From: Anaeramoeba flamelloides
Taxonomy: Eukaryota; Metamonada; Anaeramoebidae
NCBI GenBank assembly: GCA_027625915.1
Contig: JANTQA010000042.1
Span: forward strand, 5,001-69,000
DNA length: 64,000 bases
Direction: 5' to 3'
Position numbers and translations under genes: made by a program. Under the pieces are notes generated by a model. It was not told where the DNA came from, did no database searches, and saw nothing but the letters and a program-made list of their open reading frames with translations. Below, in pieces: positions 1 through 11,865 of this stretch (its first letter is position 1; the number at the start of each line of letters is the position of its first letter).

Positions 1-119
1 AAATAAATGGAACAAAATTTTCATTCTGCTTTCCAAAAAAAAAGATTTTAAAATTTGGTAAGATATCAAATTGTTAATTCTTAAAATAAGCTCAAATTAT
101 TAATTTACCTTTTTAGAAA

Positions 120-560
120 AGGATATTTTGATGAAAGACTGGATTTAATTCTTTGATTGATTTTTTTGGAAAGTTGAATGAAAATTTGATCTTTTTCTTT
201 TACAATTAACAGTATACGAGGGAAACTAATCCCAGACAAGATTTTTAATTGTGAATATTAGGAAAACTTTTCTTTAAATTGGTTAATAATTTGCGAAGGA
301 AACCCTTTTTAGAAATAACCAAATTTTTTTATGAGATTAGGAATAAACCTTCTTTAATTTCATCAAAATAGGGTTTCTCTAGAATACTCAAGTAATTGTT
401 TGATAACATAAGTCGATCTAATTTTTTTTGAAAAACAATCGAGTTTTGTTGAGGTATACTTAGAGTTTGGAAAATGTTAATTTTTATTCTTGTTTTTTTG
501 ATCGAATGTATGATGTTTTGAACCAATGTAATTTCATTAATCACCATTCTAATAAGTGGT
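120..560 (-). repeat. Unclassified dispersed repeat R1, copy 1
   Basis: This stretch is clearly similar to 31510-31870 (about 360 bp alignable) and in part to 58535-58660. The minus strand reads as a degraded coding sequence: an open stretch at 329-547 and a further peptide-like stretch around 108-230 with amino-acid composition unlike random AT-rich DNA. Recurrence plus decayed coding suggests a piece of a retroelement or transposon. I cannot place it in a family, and no ends or target duplications are visible. Confidence 0.6.
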
Positions 561-769
561 GAATTATAATTAAAAAGATTGATTCTTAAAAAAAGGATAT
601 GATTTCAAATAAAAGAAATTCTACATCATTTTTACTTATATTCACAATTAAAAATCTTATCTGGGATTATTTCCATTATACCATATTTTTTTCATTACTT
701 TATGTGAACAAATAACTTTAAATGTGAATGTTATTTGAGAAATGAAGGAAAAATAAACATAAACCATTT

Positions 770-1476
770 TTCAAACAAAAGGGCACACCTCTCAAATCGT
801 CAATACCATCGACTTTGATTGTTAATAAGATAATTACTTATTGGTGATTTTCATTTTAATTATTCATTTTTTCATTTTTTGCTTTTTTTATTTTGGAATT
901 GAACACAGTTGGAAAATGAAAAAGCAAGATCAGAAGAAACCAATTTGGAAATAATCTACCAGTGTATAAATGGAAACAGTTTAAGTTTGATTTCGAATCA
1001 AGATAGAAATAGGAATTAAGAAAGACCATTATTGGATTGATGCATGGAACAAAGAAAAGAGAAATAAAGAAAAAAGAAAATAAAGGAAAAAAAAATTCCA
1101 ACAAAATACCCAGATGAATTGCAACTTTATATTGAAAATGAGACTTTAAAGAACAAAAGTTTGACGTGTAAAGAATTATCAATAAAATGTGGAGAACTTT
1201 TTCCCAATTCGCCTTGTTCAAAGGTTTTTATTGGGTTTTATAATTTTTTTCATTACAATTTACAAAATGAGATTTCTCGTTTCAAATAAAAGGGCACACC
1301 AATTTTTAAAATATTGAATTTTAATTTTTTATTGTTTTGTTTTAATGAGTTTTAAAGATCCATTTGAGTGTTTTTTTTTATGTTTTAAAGCGTTTCTTAT
1401 ATTTTAGAATGATACTATAATTAATTTGATTCATTTATGAATAATTCTTGAAATTTTTTGTGCCCTTTTATTTGAA
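770..1476 (+). mobile_element. Decayed Tc1/mariner-like element (family E) with helix-turn-helix remnant
   Basis: A left-type end (CAAACAAAAGGGCACACC, about 773-790) is followed by a plus-strand peptide-like stretch at about 1088-1240 containing KSLTCKELSIKCGELFPNS. That resembles the N-terminal helix-turn-helix of Tc1/mariner or IS630-type transposases and lies where an N-terminal domain should be. A second copy of the same end begins at 1280 and a matching inverted end closes at about 1476. The element therefore looks like a truncated transposon joined to, or interrupted by, a short non-autonomous relative. There are stops in other frames and no intact DDE domain, so it is dead. Family placement is an inference from end sequence and the one peptide. 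Confidence 0.5.
1280..1476. mobile_element. Short MITE of family E
   Basis: Inverted ends read TTCAAATAAAAGGGCACACC at 1281-1300 and the complement of CAAATAAAAGGGCACA at about 1459-1474, with about 160 bp of AT-rich filler between them. The element is too short to encode anything and would depend on a transposase elsewhere. Confidence 0.65.
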
Positions 1477-1820
1477 AAAGAGTTTAATATTTAAAACCTA
1501 AGTGGATTATTACCAAAACTGGAAAAATGAGAAAATACTAATTTTCAGTCTTTGATTTAGACTCTCCTTATATAGAAGAATTTCAAGAAATCTAAAATAA
1601 GAAATTTAAGATATAACAAAGTGAAGTTCTCTTGGGGTCTAGAAACAAAGATCACCCAATGAAAAAAAAAAAAATTCAGATTTATGTAAAAAAATAATCC
1701 AATTAAACTCCTTTTACGTCAAAGAAGTCCAGTTTTATTGAAGAAACCAAAAAAGGAAATCAAATTACTCAACTGAATGTATCATGAAATGGTAAAAATA
1801 AAAATAAAAAAAAAGAGAAC

Positions 1821-2020
1821 CAGTCAGTTCTACTTTTAAGACACTAACTTTGAAAGAAAATCCAGTAACAAAAAAAAATCCAAATTAAGGCACAAAATTC
1901 GGATTCTTCAAAAATAATTTGTGAAAAAAAAAAAAAAACCCAAAAAATATTTCCAAATCTGAGATTTTTTTGTGCCTTGAAGTTTGTTGAAGGTTTTATA
2001 CCTTAAAAGTGGAACTGACG
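1821..2020. mobile_element. Palindromic MITE of family G (Tc1/mariner-like ends), copy 1
   Basis: About 200 bp, largely palindromic: CAGTCAGTTCTACTTTTAAG on the left and its inverted equivalent at about 1999-2019. Internal sub-repeats of an 'AAGGCACAAA' type occur on both arms. Two further copies lie at 44669-44869 and 45863-46062. This is the most diverged of the three, with expanded A runs in the centre. Confidence 0.75.
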
Positions 2021-2929
2021 TTAGAAATTAAAGAAGTCCACATTGACCCATATCATAAATTTTGAGTATATCCACATTTTTATAAGTGTTTTTTAATATT
2101 CAAACGAAAAGATAATTTTTATATTTGAATTATAACTAACCCATCTAAATAATTAAGAAAGTAATAATAATCATTTCAAAATAATCAGATTAAAAAGTAT
2201 TTCTTTAGATTATAAGCTGAATAATCTGGGTTTTTTGAAACACATTTTGTGAACATTTTTAATTTATTCATAGATAGTTGATTTTCTTATATCTTTTTAT
2301 CAAAAAAAAAAAAAATTGAAATGAACTGTTCTTTGAATAAAGAAATCAGATTTTTAAAAGTTTAATTTTATTATTGTATTTTTTTTTATATTACATTTAT
2401 TTTTTATTATATTGAGTTATTTTTAAACCTATGTTTTTTTTTTCAAGAATAATTTGTTACTTTTGATACTTACAATAATATTTCTTTCTTCTTCCAATAT
2501 TATCTTTTTTTTTTGTAATAATTCAGAAATAGGTTGTGTATTTAGAAGTTTTCAAAAATTTAAAAAATTATATCAGACTTTTGAAAACAATGACCCATTT
2601 CTGAAAATAGAATTAAAAGTAAGTTTGATATTGTATTAATCAGATTTTTACTTGTTTATCCAATTTCAAGATTGGGTAAAATTTTTGAATTTTCTATCAA
2701 ATTTACTTGAAGATTTTTTTTAGTTTATTATTACCTTAAAATAACATTGAGATCCTAAAGAAGATTTTCTCATAATTATTACTTGAATGAATTGAAACCA
2801 AGCTTAAATTCAATTCTAGGAACCTTAGAATTACTCAAAATCAGATACAAATGATTTGAAAAACTATTAACAAATATCTTTATTCGTTCATTTTTCACAT
2901 TTAATTTTTTATTCTTTGATTATTTACAA
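2021..2929. other. Intergenic AT-rich DNA, upstream of RPN1
   Basis: I see no convincing gene or repeat here. Small open frames are rich in Phe, Ile and Leu and are what poly-A/T DNA gives by chance. The last 200 bp before the ATG at 2930 should hold the RPN1 promoter, but no specific element can be named. Confidence 0.5.
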
Positions 2930-5900
2930 ATGACAAACAAAAAATCTAAAAAGAATGACGATTTTGAGATCCAATTAAGTGAAGAAGATTTAAAACTCAA
3001 AAGCAATTTAGAATTATTAGTCGAAAGGGTACAAGACAATGGTACTAAAATTCAAAAGCAATCTTTAATCTCCATTAGGGACATTATCAAAACTGCAACT
3101 GGATCCATGACTTCGATCCCTAAACCACTTAAATTTTTAATGCCACACTACCAAACCTTAAAAACACATTTTTCAAATATGACAAATAAGGCCAACGAAG
3201 TAATTTTTTTTCTTTCTTTGAATTTTCCTTTTTTTTTTTCAAAAGATGAAACAAAAAAAAAAAAATAAATAATAAAGAAAGACAACAAGACTTTCCATTA
3301 AAAATGAAAAAAAAAATGAAATCAAATTCAGATAAAATAGATTCGTTTCATTTCTGATTTTTTTTTCTTAACCGTGTTGGCCTTTAGTATAAAAATTTTT
3401 TTTTTTTCCATCTTTTCTTTTCTTTTTTTTCTCTAAAATTTGACATAAAAAAAAATTAAATAAAAAACGAAACAAAACAAAAACAAAAGGACTTATTTGC
3501 TGATGTTTTGAGTTGTTTAGCAATGACAAACCCCGATCCAAATGCAAGAGAAACACTTCATTTTAAAATGTTGAGTAAAATAAAAGAAATCGGGACATGG
3601 GGACACGAGTATATTAAGCATTTAAGCGGGGAGCTTGCTGCTGAATGGGACATCAGAAAAGAAAAAAAAGAGCAATTAAAAGATCTTGAAGAACTCACCC
3701 ACCAATTGGTTCAATTTGACATGAAACATAACCAAGAACCGGACGCATGTGATCTCTTATTAGAAACTGAGCAATTGGAATTAATTGTACCATATTGCGA
3801 TGAAAATAATTTCGGAAGGGTTTGTAATTACTTAATTGCAGCATCACAATTTTTGCCCGAACCTGAAGACTCCCAAACACTTCTCATTGTTTATAAAATT
3901 TTTACTCATATGAAAAAATGGGCACACTCATTAAGAATTGCAATTAAATTAAATGACATGAAATTAATTGAAGAAGTTTTTGAATCTTGTAAAGATAAGT
4001 AAAGATTATTTTTATTTTTTTTTTTTTTTTTTCTTACTATTCTCTTCTTCTTTTTATGTATTTTTCTTTTTAATTTTTTTAGTATTTCATTTTCTTTGTT
4101 TTACTTCCAAGTCCTTAAAGACAATTCCTTAAATTCATTACTTGAATTCACCACAACACCCTCAGCCTAACCCAATTTGTTCGTCCCAATATTTTGATTA
4201 AAGATCTTTCAAATTAAAACTATTTCATTCATTTTGACAATTCACACAAATGTAAAGCTGTAATTTCTTTGATTTAGAAATTTCTGTGAGAAATTCTTTG
4301 ATTTTGTTTCAAATTTCAAAACATTTTTTAGATAATGAAAAAAAAAAAAAAAAGAACTTATCACAAATCATTCATACAACAATATGAAGAAAACTCGTTT
4401 CTACTTTAAATATTCAACAACCATTTCATTTTTAATTGAATAACTTTAAGGGTTTAGCGTTACCATAAATTTTTATCTAATCAAAGTATGTTTCTAATTG
4501 AAAGGAAAAGAATATTATTTCCACCATAGTTCAAATGGCTTTAAGAAATCTATTTTATAAATATTACTGAACAATAAATTATTACATTTTTTTTTAAGGA
4601 TCAACTCTTAAAAATTGTCATTTTGGAAATTTGATTTTTTAATTACTTTTCTCAATTTAAAAATAGAAACCAAAATAAGAGTACTTCAATTATTTAATAA
4701 TTTACATTTAGAAATTTCAAAAGTAATTATTTTTTCATTTTTTTTAATTTCAAGATTTACTCAATAATGAGGAACATAAAAACCGAAAAATTGATTATAT
4801 TTAGTTTCCTTTCAATGTAACTAGTTGCCTTATCAATATATTTACAAAACTATAGCAAAAATAATTTTTAAAAATAAAACTCTCGAGAGAGTTAATTATT
4901 TAATTTTTTAAAACAATGAAATTTTTTATCAACCAATCTCCATTTTGAGACAAAAACAAGAAAGCAAGACATTTCAACCTTTGAAGTCCTTAGTATTGCT
5001 GGTTCAACCTTTAAAAAACTGTATTAGAAAATATAACCTAAAAGCTGGTTTCATAAATTAAAAATGATCCTTAGATAACGAACAAACTCAAACAATTTTA
5101 GAAAAAAATATTGCATTTGTCAGACAAATTTAGAGACATTTGAACCCCAGAGTACCAGTTTGAAATACATTCAATAGTAATATACTTTAATTTTCGAATT
5201 CTTCGTGTTAGAAGCTAATACCATAAGCAAATTGATATTTCACCTTTTTTCCGTATTACTATTTTTAAAAAAGTTAATTTTATTTTTTTTTAGTATTTTT
5301 GAAATGAGAATATTATTTTTTTCCGGTGTCGTTCGGTTTAATCGAGTTTTATGTTTATTAAAAAATAATTAGATTTTCCTAATAAAACAGAAAATCTCGA
5401 GAAAAGTGCCAGTAGGCTTTCCAGAATTTAAATTTGTTTAATTAAATTCAAGATTATTGTCTTTAGGTTTTTTTTTTAATTTTTGTTTTGATTAGAAAAC
5501 CGATAGATTTTGGATAATAAAAACACGAATTCAAAAAAACTATCATTAGATTTTCTTGAGTTTTTTGTTTATTTCGAAAATCAATAGATTTTCGTTAGGT
5601 TTAATCGAGTTTTCTATTTATTAGGAAAATCAATAGATTTTCGAAATAAAATAGAAAACCTCAAAAAAACCTAGAAAACTTCACAATTAAAAAAAAAAAA
5701 AATCAAGAAAACCTTGGCATTCTACGACATGACCGTTTGGAATTGTAATTTTGTTGTTTAATAATTTTTAGATATTGTTGAACTTTTTCACTTGTTGAAT
5801 TTTCTAATTTGGTTAATCGAAAAAACTTTAATTCTAAGTCACATTATTTTAGTTCCTCAGTATACCAATTAATATTCTCATTTTCAATTGTTCGAAAATT

Positions 5901-8900
5901 TTCGACCTGATTATAATGTTTGTAAATTTACTGAAATCTAATTTTTTATATCAATTTATATTTTCTTCGTCAAAAAGTTATTTTTTTTCGAAATTAAAAA
6001 GTTAGAATAGAATGAACATTAAATTTAAACAAAATATAACTTATCCTTTTCAAATTTTTGTAATCAGATTTTTCACATTTCAGTTTGTTGGTGAAAAATT
6101 TATTGATTTTTTTGAAATTTGGGTGTAACAAACCAAGTTGGTATTATCCAACATTTTTTTTGAATTTTTTTACTCTTCTAAATTAACAAAAACACGATTT
6201 AACCGGTTCTTTAGATTGTTTTTTGATAGAAAAGATATTTAAATGAAATTTTTTTACAATAATATATATATAAACCCCAATTCAAAATTTTTAACACACC
6301 AAAATTCGATTTGTGAAAAAAAAAACTTATTTAATCAATTCAAGAAGATTTACCAAATTAGAACCATTCACTAATTGAAATGTTAACACTTGTTTATAAA
6401 TTACAATACTCACAAAACAATAAATAAATAATTATCAATACAAATAAATCATGGGTGTGTGTTAAAAATTTTGGAGAGAGCAAAACAAAAAAATACATTA
6501 GTAAATTTGTTGAAATTCTATTAGGGAATATTGATCGATCAAAGTGTTTGATACTACCAACTAATTTTATTTGAGTTCTTCTATTTGGAACAACTTGGCT
6601 TTAACCATAATATCAATCTTTGAAAAAAATTTTTGATCGAACGAAGCAAATTACGTAATTCAAACTATGAAAAGAAAACAAAAACTAAAAGATGAAAAAA
6701 TGATTTTCATTTTTTACAAAAATCAAAATTATCTCCAATTTCAATGAAATTATATATTTGTGATTGTTTGTAACGTTTTAGCTGTGTGGAAAATTTTGAA
6801 TTTTAGTTTATTTGTATTCAAATTTGGAAAAGATTTTTTATAAAGGTAATTTTTTTCATTTTTTACACCTTTTTATTTGGCACCAAAAAATTTTTTTCAA
6901 AAAAAAATTCATTAATATCTTATCAAACGTAACTTCATAAATTATTGAAGATAGATAACCCTGAAAATATAAGCGCAGGAATCAAAAAAATTCTTATAGG
7001 AAATTAAAACAGGGCAAAACTTTACATTTTATTTAAAACAGTTGAAGCGTTTTATCTAATTCAAATAAAAATCATATTTTCAGAAATTTCATTATTGTTA
7101 GAAATGGAATAAAGCATTTCATATTTGTTCTTTTGAAAATTATTATTTTAGAAATCTTTCACGATTCATTAGCCAATGATTTTTTTTAGTATTATTATTA
7201 TTATTTTTTTTTTTTTTTTTTTTGCTTATTCAGCCTTTATTATTTCTTTCTTCGTTATTTTAAAATAAAATTTATTCCTTGAATATCCATAATTGGATAA
7301 TAAATATGAAAAATAAATATTAAACAAAAAATTCAATTTTAGTAATTTTTGGTTTGTTGTGGAATATTTCTAATATTCTTAATCTTTGAAAATTTTTAAT
7401 TAAAAAAAAAAAAAAAAATTAACAAATTAGTCTTGAAAAAAAACAATTATGCTTTTTAATGGGAAGACAATTAATTGCTGTCGAAACTGAGGATGAAGAA
7501 TTAGAAGAAATTATGAACAATTCCAAAATTTCAGAATACTTCCACACCCTAATAGACGATCTCGAATTGAACGAGCCAAGGACGGTAGAGGAAATCTATA
7601 AATTAGGAGACGAAGAAAGGAGGCAAAGACTCGAAAAAAATGTAGATTCTGCAAAACAAAATTTGGCAACAACGTTTGTAAATGCGTTTGTGCACGCAGG
7701 ATTTGGAACCGACACGATTATGGTTGAAGATGGGAATAGATGGCTCCATAGGAACAAAGAGCATGGCAAGATGAGCGCCGCAGCTTCATTGGGTATGATT
7801 CTGCTTTGGGACGTTGATGATGGCTTATCACAAATTGATAAATTTTTATATTCAAAGGACGACAACATTAAAGCAGGTGCGCTATTAAGTTCAGGAATGA
7901 TCAACGTTGGTGTTAGGAGCGAATGTGATCCTGTCATGGCCCTAATTTCCGATTATTTGGATCCTGATGATGACGAAGATGAAGAAGAAGAGGAAAGCAT
8001 TGGGGGCGAAAAGGAAAAAAAAAATGTCACCCCAAAAATGAAAACTGGAGGTGCCATTGCACTTGGTATGGCGTATGCTGGTTCTGCAAGAGAAGACATC
8101 TTTGAATTGCTATCCATCGTTATTGAAGATCCTGATTTGCCCATTGAAACTGTTGCACAGGCATGCTTATCCTTGGGAATGGTATATGTTGGAACTGGTG
8201 AATCGCAGTGTACCTCTTTAATTTTGAAAACATTCTATGAATTATCCGAAGAAGCATTAAACGATACCAACATTAGGTACATGGCATTAGGGATGGGCCT
8301 AATTAATTTGGGATTACAAGAAAAAATTGAAATGACCTTGGAGGCTGTGGAGGCAATACCAAAGCCCGCGGGAGACTATGTTGCGATGACGCTCGAAACT
8401 TGTGCCTATGCAGGAACGGGCAATGTCTTAAAAATTCAAAAAATTTTACATACTATTATTAAGGATCTCGAAAGAGAAAAAATTGAAGTTGAAAAAAGAG
8501 AAGAAGAAAGAAAGAAACAAGAAAATGAGGGGACATATGAAAAGGAAAGTGAAGAAAATAGGAAAAAAAGAATCGAAAAAAAGGATAAGGAGCGTGAATT
8601 CTTATCTGTCGGTGTAATCGGTCTTGCTTTAATCGGATTTTCGGAAGAGATCGGAAGTGAAATGATGCTTAGACAAATGAACCATTTACTTCAATACGGG
8701 TTAAGCCCAGTTCGAAGAGCTGTCCCATTGGCACTTGGCTTACTATGCATGTCAAATCCTTCCATTTTAGTAATCGAAACCTTATCAAGATTATCCCATG
8801 ATAACGATTCAGCCGTGGCACATGCTGCCATCTTAGCAATGGGGCTTGTGGGCGCAGGCACAACAAATGCCCGAATTGGTCAATTACTTCGTCAGTTAGC

Positions 8901-9405
8901 CCAATATTACGCCAAGGAACCAAATCATTTGTTTTTGGTTCGGATTTCTCAAGGCTTGCTATACTTAGGGAAAGGTACCTTAGCTTTGTCACCATTTTAT
9001 TCAGACGGATTCCTTTTACACAGAGTCGCAGTTGGTGGTATTTTAGCTGTTTTATATTCCGCATTAGACATGAAACAAACCATTCTTGGATCCTTACATT
9101 ATAATTTATATTGGCTTGTTTCCGCAATTTTCCCAAAAATGCTCTTAACAGTAGATGAAAATTTGGAAAGAATAAAAACTTCAGTCAGAGTTGGCCAAGC
9201 AGTAGATGTAGTCGGTCAAGCAGGCCAACCTAGAACAATTACTGGTTTCCAAACACACTGCTCTCCAGTTCTCCTTGGTTTTGGTGAACGCGCTGAACTT
9301 TCCGTAAAGGAATTTATCCCATTATCACCCGTTTTGGAAGGCATCGTTATCCTTAAAAAGAATGAAAATTTCAAAAACAAAAATGAAAAAAAGAAAAAGA
9401 AATAA
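2930..9405 (+). CDS. RPN1: 26S proteasome regulatory subunit RPN1 (PSMD2), three exons
   Basis: This is the largest base subunit of the 19S particle, a toroid of PC repeats that docks ubiquitin receptors and shuttle factors. Exons are 2930-3199, 3490-3998 and 7431-9405. The first join is phase 0 and gives LFADVLSCLAMT. The second is phase 2 and gives CKDNLEKKQLCFLMGRQ, and both match RPN1 of other eukaryotes. The spliced frame is 2754 bp, or 917 residues, against about 908 in human. Visible family blocks include LSGELAAEWD in exon 2, and in exon 3 SAAASLGMILLWDVDDGLSQ, the PC repeats, RRAVPLALGL and the C-terminal VGQAVDVVGQAGQPRTITGF. Two acidic or Lys/Glu-rich inserts lie at about 7965-8030 and 8470-8600. 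The C-terminus ends in a Lys/Asn-rich extension after the usual EGIVILKKN. Intron 1 is 290 bp and intron 2 is 3432 bp and full of repeats. The identification is certain and the splice sites are strongly supported. Confidence 0.97.
4446..5226 (+). mobile_element. TTAA-flanked non-autonomous element, family C copy (in RPN1 intron 2)
   Basis: The left end (TTAAGGGTTTAGCGTTACC) and following 350 bp align with 11866-12651, and the right end at about 5190-5226 is a degraded inverted version. No coding sequence of its own is recognisable. It lies wholly within the 3.4-kb RPN1 intron. The right boundary is approximate. Confidence 0.6.
5320..5715. repeat. Hairpin-mosaic repeat, site 1 (in RPN1 intron 2)
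   Basis: A run of short inverted repeats 30 to 80 bp long. They are built from recurring words such as 'ggttttctgtttattt', 'aaaatcaatagattttcg', 'aaacagaaaacctc' and 'gctttccagaattt'. The same words recur at 18100-18545, 40585-41120 and 46070-46290. There is no coding potential and no clear outer ends. Confidence 0.6.
6271..6810. mobile_element. MITE of family D (Tc1/mariner-like ends), in RPN1 intron 2
   Basis: A 540-bp element bounded by TAAACCCCAATTCAAAATTT and the inverse of TAAACTAAAATTCAAAATTT, so the ends are TA plus an imperfect inverted repeat. The interior shares blocks with 10148-10678 and 47091-47620, for example around 'ttggtaaatttgttgaaatt' and 'gatcgaacgaagcaaattacg'. It has no intact frame. 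Confidence 0.75.
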
Positions 9406-10147
9406 ATGAAATGAAAAATTTTTGATATATTTTATTATTTATTTCTAAATATATATTAAATGTTTTATTTTCATTATTATTATTATTATCATTATTTTAT
9501 AATTTAATATATATTACATAAATGAGTTAAAATATCGATATACTCATGAATACTCATTTTCTTATAATTCAAATTATTTACAAATAAAAAAATAAAAAAT
9601 AAAAACCAGATTTTTAGTAATTAATTCTTTATTATGGGATCAGTACTCAACGACAACAAGGCAAAATTTTAAAATATGTTATTGATGATACTCTCTACTT
9701 TCAAATTTTGTATATTTCAAGTGTCAAAAAATTCTGATCGACTATGAAATCTAGAAAAGAATATTTTTTTCAGAAAGATCAATTTTTTTTTTCCATTTTT
9801 TTCTGAAAAAGAAAACTGTTTAAATTCATTTTATTTGTCACATTATAAAATTTTTTTACCCTGTTTATTTATTTTCATTTCTATCATTATTATACAATAA
9901 GCAAGTTTTGTTACTAATTAATTGATATTGAAGAGAATTGTTTTACTTTTTTGAAATAATTCTTGTGGTTAACCAAAAAAATTGATTCACTCAATCAATT
10001 GGAAAATAATTGTATTTCTTTTAGAAAGTATAGTTTGAATAATTAAAGTTTCAAAGTCATTTAAAATTTTTACTTAGAAATTTTGTTTTTGTTTCAAGAT
10101 AAAATTCGATTTTTCAAAATAAAATTTTCTTTGAGATATTTGGGAAT
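9406..10147. other. Intergenic AT-rich DNA downstream of RPN1
   Basis: This holds the presumed RPN1 3' untranslated region and otherwise nothing I can assign. Only short A/T runs and simple 'tta' repeats are visible near 9470-9500. Confidence 0.5.
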
Positions 10148-10678
10148 TAAACCCCATTCCAAAAATTTGAACACACCCAAAATCAAAAATAGGCAAAATA
10201 AAACCCAATTTATTGTATTTTTACAAATGTAATATAAAACAATGTTTGCGTTACCTAGTATTAGTGTTTTAATATGTAATCATTTTAATCTAAATAAAAG
10301 AAAAAAAAATAAAACTCAAAAATAAAAATAGGTGTGTACAAAATAATGAAACGAGCGGAACAAAAAATGTATTGGTAAATTTGTTTAAATTTCACCAACA
10401 ATTGTTGATCCATCAAATGATAAGATACCATCTATTAATTGTATGTGATTTTCCAATTTAAGAAACTCAACACTAACCTTCTATCAGCCATTGAAAAAAA
10501 TTTTCAGATCTAACCAAACAGATTACGTAACTGCAAAAAAGGAAATGAAAACAAAACAAAAAAGAAAAAAAATGAAATAGTTTGTAAAATCAAAATTCTT
10601 TCCAAATTGAATTTAAAGTGTAGTAATGATGTTCTTTCCACTGTTTAAACTGTGTCCAAATTTTTGGAATCTAGTTTA
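10148..10678. mobile_element. MITE of family D, second copy
   Basis: A 531-bp element. The left end reads ATTCCAAAAATTTGAACACA and the right end is the inverse of ATTCCAAAAATTTGGACACA, each continuing to a terminal TA. The interior aligns over almost its whole length with 47091-47620, and at lower similarity with 6271-6810. It is non-coding and non-autonomous. Confidence 0.85.
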
Positions 10679-10918
10679 GTTAATTTTATCCTCAAAATTC
10701 AAAATCATTTTTTTTCTACCAAAAATAATTTGAATTGTTATAATGATTCTTGTGAATAAAACCAAACAATTTGTTAAAAAATTAATTTTTCAAAATTGAA
10801 ATTTTTTGACAATTTTTCTTCTTTTTTTGAAAAACTAAAAAATAACTTTTTGAGAACCTTAATGAATAAAAAAAATGTACTTGATAGCTCTCAGTTTAAT
10901 GGAGAAACTTACAGCTGT

Positions 10919-11320
10919 TCCAAGGCTACCGTGAATTTTTATATGAATCAAATTTTGATGCTGATTTAGATTTTTAAAAAGTTGGATATGAGGATAAGAA
11001 AGCTCATATTGAAAAAAAATTTTCACAAATCAACTTATTTCAAAGATTTTCTTGTGGTAAGATCAAAAATATTTTCGGTATTTCAAGAGAAACTTTTAAG
11101 TGGAATCTCAACAGATTTTCCAGGTTTGAAATAATTTACGGATCTGAAAATTAATTTTTCGAAAAATTAATAATCAGAAAAAATTCTTGTATATTGATTC
11201 ATTTAGGAATTTTTTTTTTCAATATGAGCTTTCTTATCCTCATATCCAACTTTTTAAAAATCTAAATCAGCATCAAAATTTGATTCATATAAAAATTCAC
11301 GGTAGCCTTGGAAAGACTGT
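10919..11320. repeat. Foldback with two near-identical 100-bp arms
   Basis: The left arm (10919-11022) and right arm (about 11208-11312) are exact reverse complements over roughly 100 bp apart from the length of one A/T run. They enclose a unique loop of about 190 bp. Weaker complementarity continues outward ('gatagctctcag' against 'gatatagctctag'). The loop has a plus-strand stretch that looks protein-like, with FSCGKIKNIFGISRETFKW, ending at a TAA near 11152. Arms this identical in otherwise fast-decaying DNA suggest a recent inverted duplication or young foldback transposon. Confidence 0.85.
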
Positions 11321-11865
11321 ATGCTAGAGCTATATCAAATATTCATTTATTGAATCACCTATACTTCAATTATTTCCATTGGATGATATTTGTATTGAAA
11401 TATTTATTATTAATAATAATAATAAAATAAAAAATTTTCTTTCTAAATCAATACTTTCCAACATAAAACAAAAAAATATATTTTTTACTATTTTCAAGAA
11501 TTAACTCAATTGTTAATAAAAATTTTATTTTTATTTTTTTTCATAGTTTTTATATTGGAAACATGTAAATTTTGGATTTCAAAAAAGAGACTAAAATGAA
11601 TAAATTGTTTAAATTGAGGTTAACTCATCTATTTCATCCAGTCAAAACACCATTACAAAAAAATAAAATAAAATTATGATTTTGATAAAAGATTTCTTTA
11701 ATTTTTCAAAAATCAAACTCCCTTAACAATTTTTTTTTTTTCATTTTTGAAATTAAAAAATTATTTTTTATACTATTCATTAAATGAAAGACGAGACTCT
11801 TAAAATTCATTTTTCTTTTGTTCTTTTTTTAGTTATTATTATTTGTCAATTTTTTGATTTTCCAT

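Noticed and set aside
8669-9136. A minus-strand frame of 155 codons inside RPN1
   Set aside because: It is an antisense shadow of the RPN1 PC-repeat region, whose sense frame matches the family throughout.
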